Positions 18,635 to 26,635 of a stretch of 64,000 nt of DNA are shown here, one piece after another. The notes beneath the pieces were generated by a model that was given only the letters and a program-made list of their open reading frames with translations, was not told where the DNA came from and ran no database searches. Each line of letters begins with the position of its first letter. Position 1 is the stretch's first letter. The DNA lies in the NCBI GenBank assembly GCA_965200835.1, contig OZ241390.1, forward strand, positions 248,001-312,000, read 5' to 3'. Made by a program: the position numbers and the translations under genes. The DNA is from JAPPFW01 sp965200835. GTDB taxonomy: Bacteria; Actinomycetota; Acidimicrobiia; Spongiisociales; Spongiisociaceae.

Positions 18635-19777
18635 CTAAAAACGATCAGGCGAAAAGGGAACCAGATCCAATTCCGGGGGAAGATCGAGGGCGAACCGGGC
18701 CAGGACCCGGCCCATCAGCGGCCCGGCGGTCAGGCCCATATGCGGATATACGCCTACCACCAGACCGGGAGGCCCCGGGCAACCGATGATCGGGCCCAGA
18801 TCGGGGGTTGCCAGGCCCCGGCCCGGCCAGGTTCGGATGAGGCGTACGCCGGCCAGCGACGGCACCACCCGCAGGGCCACCTTCAGGTTGGCGATCAGGT
18901 TGTGCGGGTTGACGCGGTTTTGGCCCGTCTGCGGATCGAGGTCGGACGCCCACCCTCCCCCGATCAGCAGGGTGCCGGCCTTGGCCTGCTTGAAGGTCAG
19001 CTGGCCGCCCGCGAAGTAGACCAGGTGGTGGACGATCGGCTCTACCGGTTCGGTGGCGCCCACCTGGGCCGGATCATCGAAGATGGGCAGGTCTCGCCCC
19101 CATAGGGAGGAGAACCGGTTCAGGTCGTTGCCGGTCACCAGCACTACCCGCCGGGCCTGGAACTGGCCGGTGGCGGTGGTGGCCGTGAACAGGCCGTTGT
19201 CCCACTCCAGGCCCGTCACCTCGGCGGCGGTCCTGATGATGGCTCCGCGGGAGACAGCCGCCCGCGCGAAGGCCGGCGCCGCCAGCATCGAGTTGACCTT
19301 GCCCTCCACCCGGCACAGCTGAGCACCGACCATGGCGTCCGACACATACGGGGCGATCCGCTGGAGATCGGCTGCGTCGAGCAGGTCGGACTCCACTCCG
19401 GCGGAACGTTCGATCGCCACCTTGCGTTCGATGTCTCGCATCTGCCAGGAGGTCTCGGCTACCAGCAACCCACCGTTGAGCCCAACCTCCAGATCGGTAT
19501 CGAGCACCTCGCTCAGGTCCTGCCACATCTCCAGCGACCCGGCCAGAAACCGGAGAGACGGCAGGAATCCGCGAGCCCACCCCTCGCCGAACTCCCTGAA
19601 GGAGGCGAACTGGATCTGACCGTGTAGGCTCCCGGCGTTGCGCCCGGAAGCCTGGGTGTTGAGATCGAACTGCTCGAGCAGGGTCACCGTGGCCCCGTAG
19701 CCGGCCAGGTGCCAGGCCGTCGAACAGCCGGTTATTCCCCCGCCGATGATCAGAACGTCGGAGCGATCCGGGGCCAT
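18635..19777 (-). CDS. DAO-family FAD-dependent amine oxidoreductase
   Basis: 380 residues from the ATG at 19777, five bases after the stop of the CoA-transferase B gene; a GTG at 19804 would overlap that gene. FAD site DVLIIGGGITGCSTAWHL at the N-terminus, then the TLLEQFDLNTQASGRNAGSLHG motif typical of sarcosine oxidase/glycine oxidase/HcnC-type enzymes, and the C-terminal TPDLGPIIGCPGPPGLVV strand with GVYPHMGLTAGP. These enzymes oxidise a secondary or primary amine of an amino acid. It could be the beta subunit partner of the HcnA/B-like protein at 7276, though 9.6 kb away. In its own unit it follows a CoA-transferase, so it may act on a substrate that ends as an acyl-CoA. Confidence 0.8.
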   Translation of the reverse strand: MAPDRSDVLIIGGGITGCSTAWHLAGYGATVTLLEQFDLNTQASGRNAGSLHGQIQFASFREFGEGWARGFLPSLRFLAGSLEMWQDLSEVLDTDLEVGLNGGLLVAETSWQMRDIERKVAIERSAGVESDLLDAADLQRIAPYVSDAMVGAQLCRVEGKVNSMLAAPAFARAAVSRGAIIRTAAEVTGLEWDNGLFTATTATGQFQARRVVLVTGNDLNRFSSLWGRDLPIFDDPAQVGATEPVEPIVHHLVYFAGGQLTFKQAKAGTLLIGGGWASDLDPQTGQNRVNPHNLIANLKVALRVVPSLAGVRLIRTWPGRGLATPDLGPIIGCPGPPGLVVGVYPHMGLTAGPLMGRVLARFALDLPPELDLVPFSPDRF

Positions 19778-19781
19778 TCCA

Positions 19782-20558
19782 TCACGAGCGGTTCTTGAGG
19801 TCACGTAACACGGCTAGCTCATGATCGGTGGGTGGCTGGGTCTCCCTCAGATCGCCGGCGACCCGCAGGGACCAGCCAGTGTGCGCCCTCACCTCTTCCT
19901 CGGTCACTCCCGGATGGACGGCTGTGAGGGTCAGCTCCCGGTCCTGGGGATGCGGTTCCAGAACGCCGAGATCGGTTATGACCATCTGCGGTCCCTTACC
20001 GGTGAACCCCAGCCGGGACCGCGTATCGGGCTGCCTTCCCAGGCCCACCGAGGTGAGAAAATCAAGCTTCTCGACAAACGCCCTGGCCTGGTGCCGCATG
20101 ATGACGGTGGCCTCCCGGCAGAACGAAGCGATTTCGGGCGCCCCACCTGCACCGGGCAGCCGGACCCGCGGCCGGTGATAGTCCTCTCCGATCACCGTGG
20201 TGTTCAGGTTGGCGAACCGATCGATCTGGGCGGCGCCCAGGTAGCCGATATCGATATGGCCGCCCTGGAGCCAGTAGTTGAACATCTCCGGAACCGGGAC
20301 CAGCGAGTCGGCGGTTTGGGCCAGCTCACCGTCACCGATCGACAGTGGGAGCTTGGTCGGTTTGGCACCCAGCACGCCGGCCTCGTAGACGAGGAACAGG
20401 TTGGGAGCATGGGTCAGGCGGGCGAGGTTGGCCACAGTGCTCGGCAGGCCGACTCCTACGAAACATGACATACCGTCACGGAGGCTGCGCGATCCGACCA
20501 CCGTCATGATCTCCTCGGGCGTGTAGTGGGAGTCCGAGTTGGTGACCAGCGAGCTCAA
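19782..20558 (-). CDS. CoA-transferase subunit B (glutaconate CoA-transferase family)
   Basis: 258 residues from a TTG at 20558 that overlaps the stop of subunit A as TTGA and has CAGGAG five bases upstream; farther upstream starts lie inside subunit A. Features: HYTPEEIMTVVGSR, GMSCFVGVGLPSTVANLARLTH, LFLVYEAGVLGAKP (E59 is the candidate catalytic Glu of the family) and HIDIGYLGAAQID. The alpha/beta enzymes of this family move CoA between carboxylic acids; some actinobacterial members hydrolyse ring-derived CoA esters instead. Substrate unknown. Confidence 0.8.
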   Translation of the reverse strand: MSSLVTNSDSHYTPEEIMTVVGSRSLRDGMSCFVGVGLPSTVANLARLTHAPNLFLVYEAGVLGAKPTKLPLSIGDGELAQTADSLVPVPEMFNYWLQGGHIDIGYLGAAQIDRFANLNTTVIGEDYHRPRVRLPGAGGAPEIASFCREATVIMRHQARAFVEKLDFLTSVGLGRQPDTRSRLGFTGKGPQMVITDLGVLEPHPQDRELTLTAVHPGVTEEEVRAHTGWSLRVAGDLRETQPPTDHELAVLRDLKNRS

Positions 20559-21364
20559 CGTGACTCCTGTAACAACTCGCCCAGCCAGGACGTGAAGCCT
20601 TCCCGGCTCTTGCTGATTTGTGACCACCGGCGGTAGTTAGGGTTGTCCCGCTCGTAGTAGTCCTGTACGTAGGAAGGGCTGGCCCCCCCGGGTACCTGGC
20701 ACACCGCGTCGATGGCGATGGCCGGGATGATCTGATCACCCGGTCGCCGGTCCAGCTCATCGACCACCTCCTCGACCGTCACGATCGAGAAGCGGGAGGC
20801 GAGCACAGCCTCTCTCTGAACTCCCGAGATGCCCCACAACTGGACATTGCCCGCCCGATCGGCCCGCTGGGCGTGGATGATCCCGGTGTCAGGATTGATG
20901 GCGGCCACCGCGGCCACTGTCTGGCCAGTGAACGGGCAGTCCACGAACCGAACGTGGTCGGCGATCTCCCCCAGGGACGTTCCGCGGTAACCCTTCATCA
21001 CGGTGAAGGGCATCCCCGAGGCCCCCGCCACGTACCGGTTGGTGAGGCCGGCGTGGCTGTGCTCCTCGATCTCCAGGGGCGCGGGCCAGCCGTTCTCCAC
21101 CGCATCCCGGAGCCGCCAGAGAGATCCCACCCCCGGGTTGCCCCCCCATGAGAACAGCAACTTGCGGACGCATCCCGCGCCGATCATCCGGTCGTAGATC
21201 AGGTCGGGGGTCAGCCGGACCACCGTCAGATCCCGCCTGCCCTGGCGGATGATCTCATGGCCGGCCGCGAACGGGATCAGATGGGTAAACCCCTCCAGAG
21301 CGACCGTGTCGCCGTCGCGGACATATCTCGAGATGGCTTGGCTCAGCTCTAGGTGTTCAGCCAT
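20555..21364 (-). CDS. CoA-transferase subunit A (glutaconate CoA-transferase family)
   Basis: 269 residues. Family pattern: LSQAISRYVRDGDTVALEGF, then AAGHEIIRQGRRDLTVVRLTPD, GAGCVRKLLFSWGGNPGVG and GRAGNVQLWGISG-like AQRADRAGNVQLWG. It begins a three-gene unit (A, B, DAO-type oxidase), with 141 bases to the polyphosphate kinase gene upstream. Coupled to subunit B by TTGA. The pair is likely a heteromer. No thiolase or dehydrogenase for a beta-oxidation pathway is adjacent. Confidence 0.8.
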   Translation of the reverse strand: MAEHLELSQAISRYVRDGDTVALEGFTHLIPFAAGHEIIRQGRRDLTVVRLTPDLIYDRMIGAGCVRKLLFSWGGNPGVGSLWRLRDAVENGWPAPLEIEEHSHAGLTNRYVAGASGMPFTVMKGYRGTSLGEIADHVRFVDCPFTGQTVAAVAAINPDTGIIHAQRADRAGNVQLWGISGVQREAVLASRFSIVTVEEVVDELDRRPGDQIIPAIAIDAVCQVPGGASPSYVQDYYERDNPNYRRWSQISKSREGFTSWLGELLQESR

Positions 21365-21505
21365 ACCTCGCGGTTCGTTCGGGATCAGCCCAAGCCGAGG
21401 AGGGTACGGCCCACCCCGATGGGACCCTCGACATGCTAGACGCGACCGTTCCGAGCCTGGCCCACTCCAGTCGGATCAGCCAGCAGCACTCCGCTAGCAG
21501 CTCGC

Positions 21506-22339
21506 TCAGAACCTCTCGTCCACGAAGGTCTGGTCGGTGATAGGTGGGCGTACGTATCCGACTCCCGACTGGCGTTCCGGCAGCTCTACTTCTTCCCACG
21601 GAACATCCTCGTACGGGATCTGCTCCAAGAGATGGGATATGCAGTTGAGCCTGGCCCGTTTCTTGTTGTCGGCATTGACCACGTACCAGGGTGCCTGCTT
21701 GATGTCGGTATGGGCGAACATGATGTCCTTCGCCTTGGAGAACTCCACCCATCTGGCCCGGCCCTCCAGATCCATGGGAGACAGTTTCCAGCGCTTGACC
21801 GGATCGTGCAGGCGGGACTGGAACCTGCGCTCCTGCTCGGCGTCGCTAACCGAGAACCAGTACTTGATGAGGGTGATACCGGAGCGGACCAGCATGCGTT
21901 CGAACTCGGGACAGGAACGCAGGAACTCTCGGTACTCCTCCTGGGTACAGAAGCCCATCACCGGCTCCACCACTCCCCGGTTGTACCAGCTCCGGTCGAA
22001 CAGGACCATCTCGCCGGCGGCCGGTAGCTCGGCTACATAGCGCTGGAACCACCACTGCGTCTTCTGCCGGTCGCTCGGGGTACCCAGCGCCACCACCCGT
22101 ACGACTCGGGGGTTCAGCCGTTCGATGATCCGCTTGATGACGCCGCCCTTGCCAGCTGCGTCCCGCCCTTCGAAGATAACGACGACTTTGAGACCCCGGT
22201 GCTTGATCCAGCGTTGCATCCGCACCAGTTCCTCCTGGAGGCGAACCAGCTCACGCGCATATACCTTGCGCTTCAGCTTGGGCTGCTCGGCATGCGGCTG
22301 GTCGAACGACATATCGAGCCCTGCGAAATCAACCGTCAT
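21506..22339 (-). CDS. ppk2: Polyphosphate kinase 2 (PPK2 family)
   Basis: 277 residues. PPK2 enzymes transfer phosphate between polyphosphate and nucleotides. The Walker A motif is GRDAAGKGG at residues 58-66, Walker B is MVLFDRSWYNR near 111-121, and the lid contains RRFQSRLHDPVKRWKLSPMD. PWYVVNADNKKRARLN near the C-terminus is standard. Size and single domain fit class I, which mainly phosphorylates nucleoside diphosphates. It stands alone, 85 bases from the minus-strand deacetylase gene. The nearby gene encoding an NAD-kinase-like protein is not linked. Confidence 0.93.
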   Translation of the reverse strand: MTVDFAGLDMSFDQPHAEQPKLKRKVYARELVRLQEELVRMQRWIKHRGLKVVVIFEGRDAAGKGGVIKRIIERLNPRVVRVVALGTPSDRQKTQWWFQRYVAELPAAGEMVLFDRSWYNRGVVEPVMGFCTQEEYREFLRSCPEFERMLVRSGITLIKYWFSVSDAEQERRFQSRLHDPVKRWKLSPMDLEGRARWVEFSKAKDIMFAHTDIKQAPWYVVNADNKKRARLNCISHLLEQIPYEDVPWEEVELPERQSGVGYVRPPITDQTFVDERF

Positions 22340-22424
22340 GGCCGTATGATAACGAAGCTAGCCCTCGGCCGGTCATTCAATCGGACGGATATTCCCCTAC
22401 TTTGGACCGGCACCCGGAAAGGAA

Positions 22425-23444
22425 CTAGCCCAGCGCCCCAAGTACGGCCGGTACCGCGGCCTCAAGAACACCTGCTCCGTACCCGCCCTCCTGGGTCACC
22501 ACGGTCGGCAACCCCATGGCGAGGCGGTCACCGAGCTTGGGGTAGTCCCCGTCCTGTAGGGCTAGCACCCCGTCCGCCCGGTGCGTGTCGACTCCTAGAG
22601 CAACCACCAGAACCTCGGTCCCGAAGCCCCTGATGGCCTCCCGGGCCAGCTCCAGCACCGGTTGGTATCCCGACCAGCTCGTTCCGGTGGGCAGCGGCAG
22701 GTTGAGGTTGGCCCCCTCGCCCGCCCCAGCGCCGATCTCATCAGCGAAACCGGTAAAGAAGGGGAAGTGGACCTCCGGGTTCCCATGGATAGATACGGTC
22801 AGGACATCCCCCCGGTTCCAGAAGATGCTCTGGGTGCCGTTGCCGTGATGGGTGTCCACGTCGAGCACCGCCACCCTTAGTCCCCGATCGGCGAGCCAGG
22901 CGGCCGCCAGAGCAGTGTTGTTCACATAGCAATAACCCCCGAAGGTCGCGGCTGCGGCGTGATGGCCCGGTGGCCGGCTCACGGCGTATGCCGCCCGCTC
23001 GCCACCTAGCACCGCGGTGGCGGCGGAAATCGCACACCCCGCTGAGGCCAGAGCGGCAGTCCAGGTGCCTTCCAGGATCGGATCGACATCGTTGGAATAG
23101 ACACCCAGCTGGGCGTCGATATGGGTGGGAGCCTTCCACGGGGTCCCGGGCAGCGGCCGGATGTAAGCCACCGCTTCACCACTGGCCGGCGCGCCGGTTG
23201 CCTTGCGCCAGCGGCTATGGGCGGTCCGGAGGAATTGCAGGTAGTCGGCGTCATGAACGAGCAGCAGCTCGTCAGGGTCGATACCAGCCGGCTGCCGGAC
23301 GTCGAACCCACCAACCGCGGTAAGTGCGGACAGTATCCGGTCGGAGCGAGCGGCCGTTTCCGCCGGTGGCAATAGCACTCCCCCGAACCGGTGGGGTTCG
23401 ACCGGATCGTGAAGCCGGGTGTCGGGATGGAAGAATACGAGCAT
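22425..23444 (-). CDS. Acetylpolyamine amidohydrolase / histone deacetylase family
   Basis: 339 residues from the ATG at 23444; the longer open frame to 23618 runs into the divergent ABC gene and has no family residues. Deacetylase motifs: SRPPGHHA with the catalytic His pair H161/H162, FGGYCYVNNTALAA, and the zinc loop LDVDTHHGNGTQ (D197 and H199) with the third ligand in GVDTHRADGV, then EGGYG. The MLVFFHPDTRLHDP start is typical of acetylpolyamine and related small-amide deacetylases. It removes acyl groups from amines by a zinc-water mechanism. Divergent from the ABC transporter at 23569, with 124 bases between. Confidence 0.88.
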   Translation of the reverse strand: MLVFFHPDTRLHDPVEPHRFGGVLLPPAETAARSDRILSALTAVGGFDVRQPAGIDPDELLLVHDADYLQFLRTAHSRWRKATGAPASGEAVAYIRPLPGTPWKAPTHIDAQLGVYSNDVDPILEGTWTAALASAGCAISAATAVLGGERAAYAVSRPPGHHAAAATFGGYCYVNNTALAAAWLADRGLRVAVLDVDTHHGNGTQSIFWNRGDVLTVSIHGNPEVHFPFFTGFADEIGAGAGEGANLNLPLPTGTSWSGYQPVLELAREAIRGFGTEVLVVALGVDTHRADGVLALQDGDYPKLGDRLAMGLPTVVTQEGGYGAGVLEAAVPAVLGALG

Positions 23445-23568
23445 GCGATCTGGGGTGGTGGTTGGGGCTTGCGCGGGCCTTGGATAGTACCCGATTGCTA
23501 TAGTGCTGATAGCAACAAGAGACAGGGCACCGCTCGGTGTCACCCTCGCAGAAAGGAACCCTGCCTTC

Positions 23569-24297
23569 TTGGATCCGGTCATCTCTTTTCGGGCAGTCAC
23601 CAAACATTTCGGATCCACTCACGCGGTCGACTCGACCACCCTGTCCATCCGAAAGGGCGAGTTCGTCTCGCTGGTAGGCCCTTCCGGCTGTGGGAAGTCG
23701 ACGGTGCTCCGGCTGGGTTCGGGACTGACACAGCCCTCCTCCGGCACGATCGAACGCTCGTCCGACAGCATCGGCTACATCTTCCAGGAACCCACCCTGA
23801 TGCCCTGGAGGACGGTGGTCCAGAACGTCCGCTTCCTCGGCGAGCTGGACGGCATGAGCCGTCAGGAGAGCACCCGCCGCTCGGCCGAGGTGCTTGCGCT
23901 GGTCGGGTTGGAAGAGTTTCGCGACCACTATCCCCTAGCGCTGTCGGGCGGCATGAAGATGCGTACCAGTATCGCCCGATCCCTGCTGCTCGACCCGGAC
24001 CTGTTCCTGTTCGACGAGCCGTTCGGCGCGCTCGATCAGATCAGCCGGGCACGACTCAATGAGGAACTGACCTCGCTGTTCGCCGACCGCCGGTTCGCCT
24101 CGCTGTTCGTCACCCACTCGGTGGACGAGGCAGTCTTCCTCGCCTCCCGCCTGCTGGTGATGAGCAAGCGACCGGGAAAGATAGTCGCCGAGTTCGAGAT
24201 CCCTTACCCGTTCCCGCGTGACCCATCGATCCGTTACCAGCCAGAATTCGCCGTGCTGGCCGGCCGGGTGGCGGCGGCCTTAGCGGAGGCATCGTGA
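23569..24297 (+). CDS. ABC transporter ATP-binding protein (SsuB/TauB/ThiZ type)
   Basis: 242 residues from a TTG at 23569, preceded by a GAAAGGA ribosome site eleven bases away; a GTG at 23503 gives 22 extra residues without family match. Walker A GPSGCGKST 37-45, Q-loop IFQEPTLMPWR near 71-81, signature LSGGM 125-129, Walker B LFLFDEPFGALD 145-156, and the H-loop in LFVTHSVDEAVFLA. It powers import together with the permease and lipoprotein that follow. Coupled to the permease by GTGA. Confidence 0.9.
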   Translation: MDPVISFRAVTKHFGSTHAVDSTTLSIRKGEFVSLVGPSGCGKSTVLRLGSGLTQPSSGTIERSSDSIGYIFQEPTLMPWRTVVQNVRFLGELDGMSRQESTRRSAEVLALVGLEEFRDHYPLALSGGMKMRTSIARSLLLDPDLFLFDEPFGALDQISRARLNEELTSLFADRRFASLFVTHSVDEAVFLASRLLVMSKRPGKIVAEFEIPYPFPRDPSIRYQPEFAVLAGRVAAALAEAS

Positions 24298-25196
24298 CCG
24301 AGACCGGTGCCGGCGACACCCCTCAGCGGGAAGGCCGGCGCGGGCGGGTCGCTTCCCTGCTAAGGGTAGGAATACCTCCCACCCTGGTCTTTCTGGGGCT
24401 GATCCTTCTGTGGTACGCCATCACCTACTTCGTGCTGGAACCCGACCGCCGGTTCCTCCTGCCCCCACCCCACGGCGTCATCCAGGAGGGGGTGCTTCAG
24501 GGTGAGACCCTGGCGGAGATAGCCCGCGGGATGTACCGGATCACGGTGGTAGCGCTGCTGGGACTCGGCATTGCCTTCGCGCTGGGTTTCTCGATGGCCC
24601 TGGTGATGAGCCAGGCCAAGTGGATAGAACGCTCCCTCTACCCCTGGGCGGTGGTCTGCCAGACGGTGCCGATCCTGGCCATCGTCCCGCTCCTCGGGTT
24701 CTGGTTCGGCTTCGGCCTGATGTCCCGGGTCATCGTGTGCGTGATCATCGCCCTGTTCCCGATCGTCATCAACTCCCTCACCGGCTTGCAGTCGGTGGAA
24801 CCGAAGCTGCATGATCTGCTCACCCTTCACCATGCCGGGCGCTGGGCCCGAGCAGTCAAGTTGCAGATTCCGGCCGCCGGCCCGCTGATCTTCACCGGCC
24901 TGAGGACCTCGTCCGGGCTGTCGGTGATCGGCGCGATCGTGGGGGACTTGTTCTTCGGCCGCGGCCCGGCCGGATTGGGGATCCTGATGGACCGCTACAG
25001 CCGCCGTCTCGAGAGCGAGAAGCTGCTGGCTACGGTGATCGCCGCCTGCCTGCTGGGCGTGGTGGTGTTCTGGATATTCGGATGGTTGGGTCGCCGGGCC
25101 GTCGGCCACTGGGATCCTTCCTGGGCGGACGATCAGCAACAGTCACCTGCCAGCAGTGGTCGTGCCATGCGCCTTCCATCTATTGGGCAGCTGTAA
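24294..25196 (+). CDS. ABC transporter permease (SsuC/ThiX type)
   Basis: 300 residues from a GTG overlapping the ATPase stop. About six hydrophobic helices between residues 25 and 275. The EAA-like cytoplasmic loop is LHHAGRWARAVKLQIPAAGPLIFTGLR, which contacts the ATPase; helices such as VCQTVPILAIVPLLGFWFGFG match the sulfonate/taurine/HMP group of BPD_transp_1 permeases. Next gene, the binding protein, starts 16 bases after the stop. Confidence 0.9.
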   Translation: MTETGAGDTPQREGRRGRVASLLRVGIPPTLVFLGLILLWYAITYFVLEPDRRFLLPPPHGVIQEGVLQGETLAEIARGMYRITVVALLGLGIAFALGFSMALVMSQAKWIERSLYPWAVVCQTVPILAIVPLLGFWFGFGLMSRVIVCVIIALFPIVINSLTGLQSVEPKLHDLLTLHHAGRWARAVKLQIPAAGPLIFTGLRTSSGLSVIGAIVGDLFFGRGPAGLGILMDRYSRRLESEKLLATVIAACLLGVVVFWIFGWLGRRAVGHWDPSWADDQQQSPASSGRAMRLPSIGQL

Positions 25197-25212
25197 CCGA
25201 AAGGAGACACCT

Positions 25213-26445
25213 ATGAACAGACAAAGACCCGGACGCTGGACGGTAACGGTTGCCCTGATGGCCGCTCTAGCCCTGCTAGCTGTGGCTTGTGGCGAGGATG
25301 CAGAACCTGCTGCCACGACCCAGGCACCTACCACTACCCAGGCCCCGGCCACCACCGAAGCCATGGAGTCCATGGAAGAGATGGACGAAATGGACGAGAT
25401 GGAAGAGATGGACGAAATGATGTCTCTGGCGGGCATCTGCCCCGATCCACTGGTAATCCAGCTGGACTGGGAACCCGAGTCCGAGCATGGCGGTATCTAC
25501 CAGCTGGTCGGCGATGGCTATCAGATCGATGTGGACGCCAAGAGCGTCCGGGGACCGCTGGTGGCCGGCGGTGAGGAAACCGGCATCGACGTGGAGGTCC
25601 GGATCGGCGGGTTCGCGGTCGGATTCCAGCCTGTGCAGTCACTGCTCTACCAGGATCAGGACATCTTCATGGGCTTCGTCCGGGCGACCGAGGCCATGGC
25701 TAGCGCGGCGGAGGTTCCGATCGTCAGCGTGATGGCGACCTTCGAGAAGAGCGCCTTCGCCGTTTACTGGGATCCGGAGACCTATCCGGACGTCGAGGAG
25801 ATCGCCGATCTCAAGGATGAAGGAGCCATCATCCTGCTGGGGCGGCCCGACGTGTTCCAGGACTACTGGGTTGCGGAAGGCATCATGGACGAGTCCCAGA
25901 TGGATCTGACCGACCAGCCCAAGCCGGCTGCCTTCATAGGTCAGGGTGGAGCGGTAGCCGAGGCAGGCTTCGCCACCGCCGAACCGTACATCTACGAGGT
26001 CGAGGTTCCCGAGTGGGGCAAGCCGGTCAGGACCCAGCTTATCCATGACACCGGCTTCCGCGAATACTTCCAGGCCTTGGGAGTGCGAGCCGCCGATGCC
26101 ACCGATCGAGCCGACTGCCTGGCCGCGGTCGTACCGATCATCCAGCAGGCCCATGTGGACTTCCTCAACAACCCGGGACCGACCAACACGTTGATTCTGG
26201 AGCTGGTGGACACCTACGACACCGGTTGGATCTACACCGAAGGAGTGGCCGACTTCGCGGTCTCCACCATGATGGAACTCGGCATCATGGGCAACGGGGA
26301 CAACGACACCTTGGGTGACTTCGACATGGATCGGGTGGCGGAACTGCTGGAGATCATCGACGCGGTTACCGACGTGGACGTGAGCGGTCTGTCACCGGAG
26401 GACCTGGTCACCAACGAGTTCATCGATTACTCGATAGGGCTATAG
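25213..26445 (+). CDS. ABC transporter substrate-binding lipoprotein, NMT1/THI5-like
   Basis: 410 residues from the ATG at 25213 with AAAGGAGA seven bases ahead. Signal peptide with lipobox LLAVAC-G near residue 24; a Thr/Pro linker and a Met/Glu/Asp tract of EMDEM repeats (about residues 52-70) follow, then the binding domain starting VIQLDWEPESEHGG. That start and the rest match NMT1/THI5-like proteins, which bind thiamine precursors, riboflavin, or related N-heterocycles. The 3' neighbour is an ATZ/TRZ-type hydrolase of N-heterocycles, which supports a ring compound as cargo. The acidic Met tract is not usual for the family. Confidence 0.85.
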   Translation: MNRQRPGRWTVTVALMAALALLAVACGEDAEPAATTQAPTTTQAPATTEAMESMEEMDEMDEMEEMDEMMSLAGICPDPLVIQLDWEPESEHGGIYQLVGDGYQIDVDAKSVRGPLVAGGEETGIDVEVRIGGFAVGFQPVQSLLYQDQDIFMGFVRATEAMASAAEVPIVSVMATFEKSAFAVYWDPETYPDVEEIADLKDEGAIILLGRPDVFQDYWVAEGIMDESQMDLTDQPKPAAFIGQGGAVAEAGFATAEPYIYEVEVPEWGKPVRTQLIHDTGFREYFQALGVRAADATDRADCLAAVVPIIQQAHVDFLNNPGPTNTLILELVDTYDTGWIYTEGVADFAVSTMMELGIMGNGDNDTLGDFDMDRVAELLEIIDAVTDVDVSGLSPEDLVTNEFIDYSIGL

Positions 26446-26449
26446 CGTC

Positions 26450-26635
26450 ATGGCGCCCCGCTCTCTTTGCTCTGCCGTAGCGCAGCTGCGGATGGCGGTG
26501 GTGCCTGATAACGGAACCGGCGTGGCCCGGGCGGGCGAGATGGCCGCCCGGGCCGTCGCTGGACGGCCGGAGAGTGTGGCGGAACGGTGCCCAGAGGCCG
26601 CCCGCCGCTCTTACCCGACCAACCTCCCGGCCTGA
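26450..26635 (+). CDS. Small open frame, possible remnant of a nitrilase-type protein N-terminus
   Basis: 61 codons, ATG at 26450 five bases after the binding-protein stop, ending in a TGA that shares a base with the ATG of the next gene (TGATG). The start SAVAQLRMAV with a following N/D and an ARAGEMAARAVA helix resembles the first strand and helix of carbon-nitrogen hydrolases, but the match is short and no catalytic residue is in range. It is either a translational leader or the remains of a third metabolic gene between the transporter and the hydrolase. Confidence 0.3.
   Translation: MAPRSLCSAVAQLRMAVVPDNGTGVARAGEMAARAVAGRPESVAERCPEAARRSYPTNLPA

Noticed and set aside
23469..23507. TATAGT box between the deacetylase and the ABC operon as a promoter
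   Set aside because: A -10-like TATAGT is present but no -35 at a proper distance; nearest TTG-type boxes are at 13 or 24 bases.
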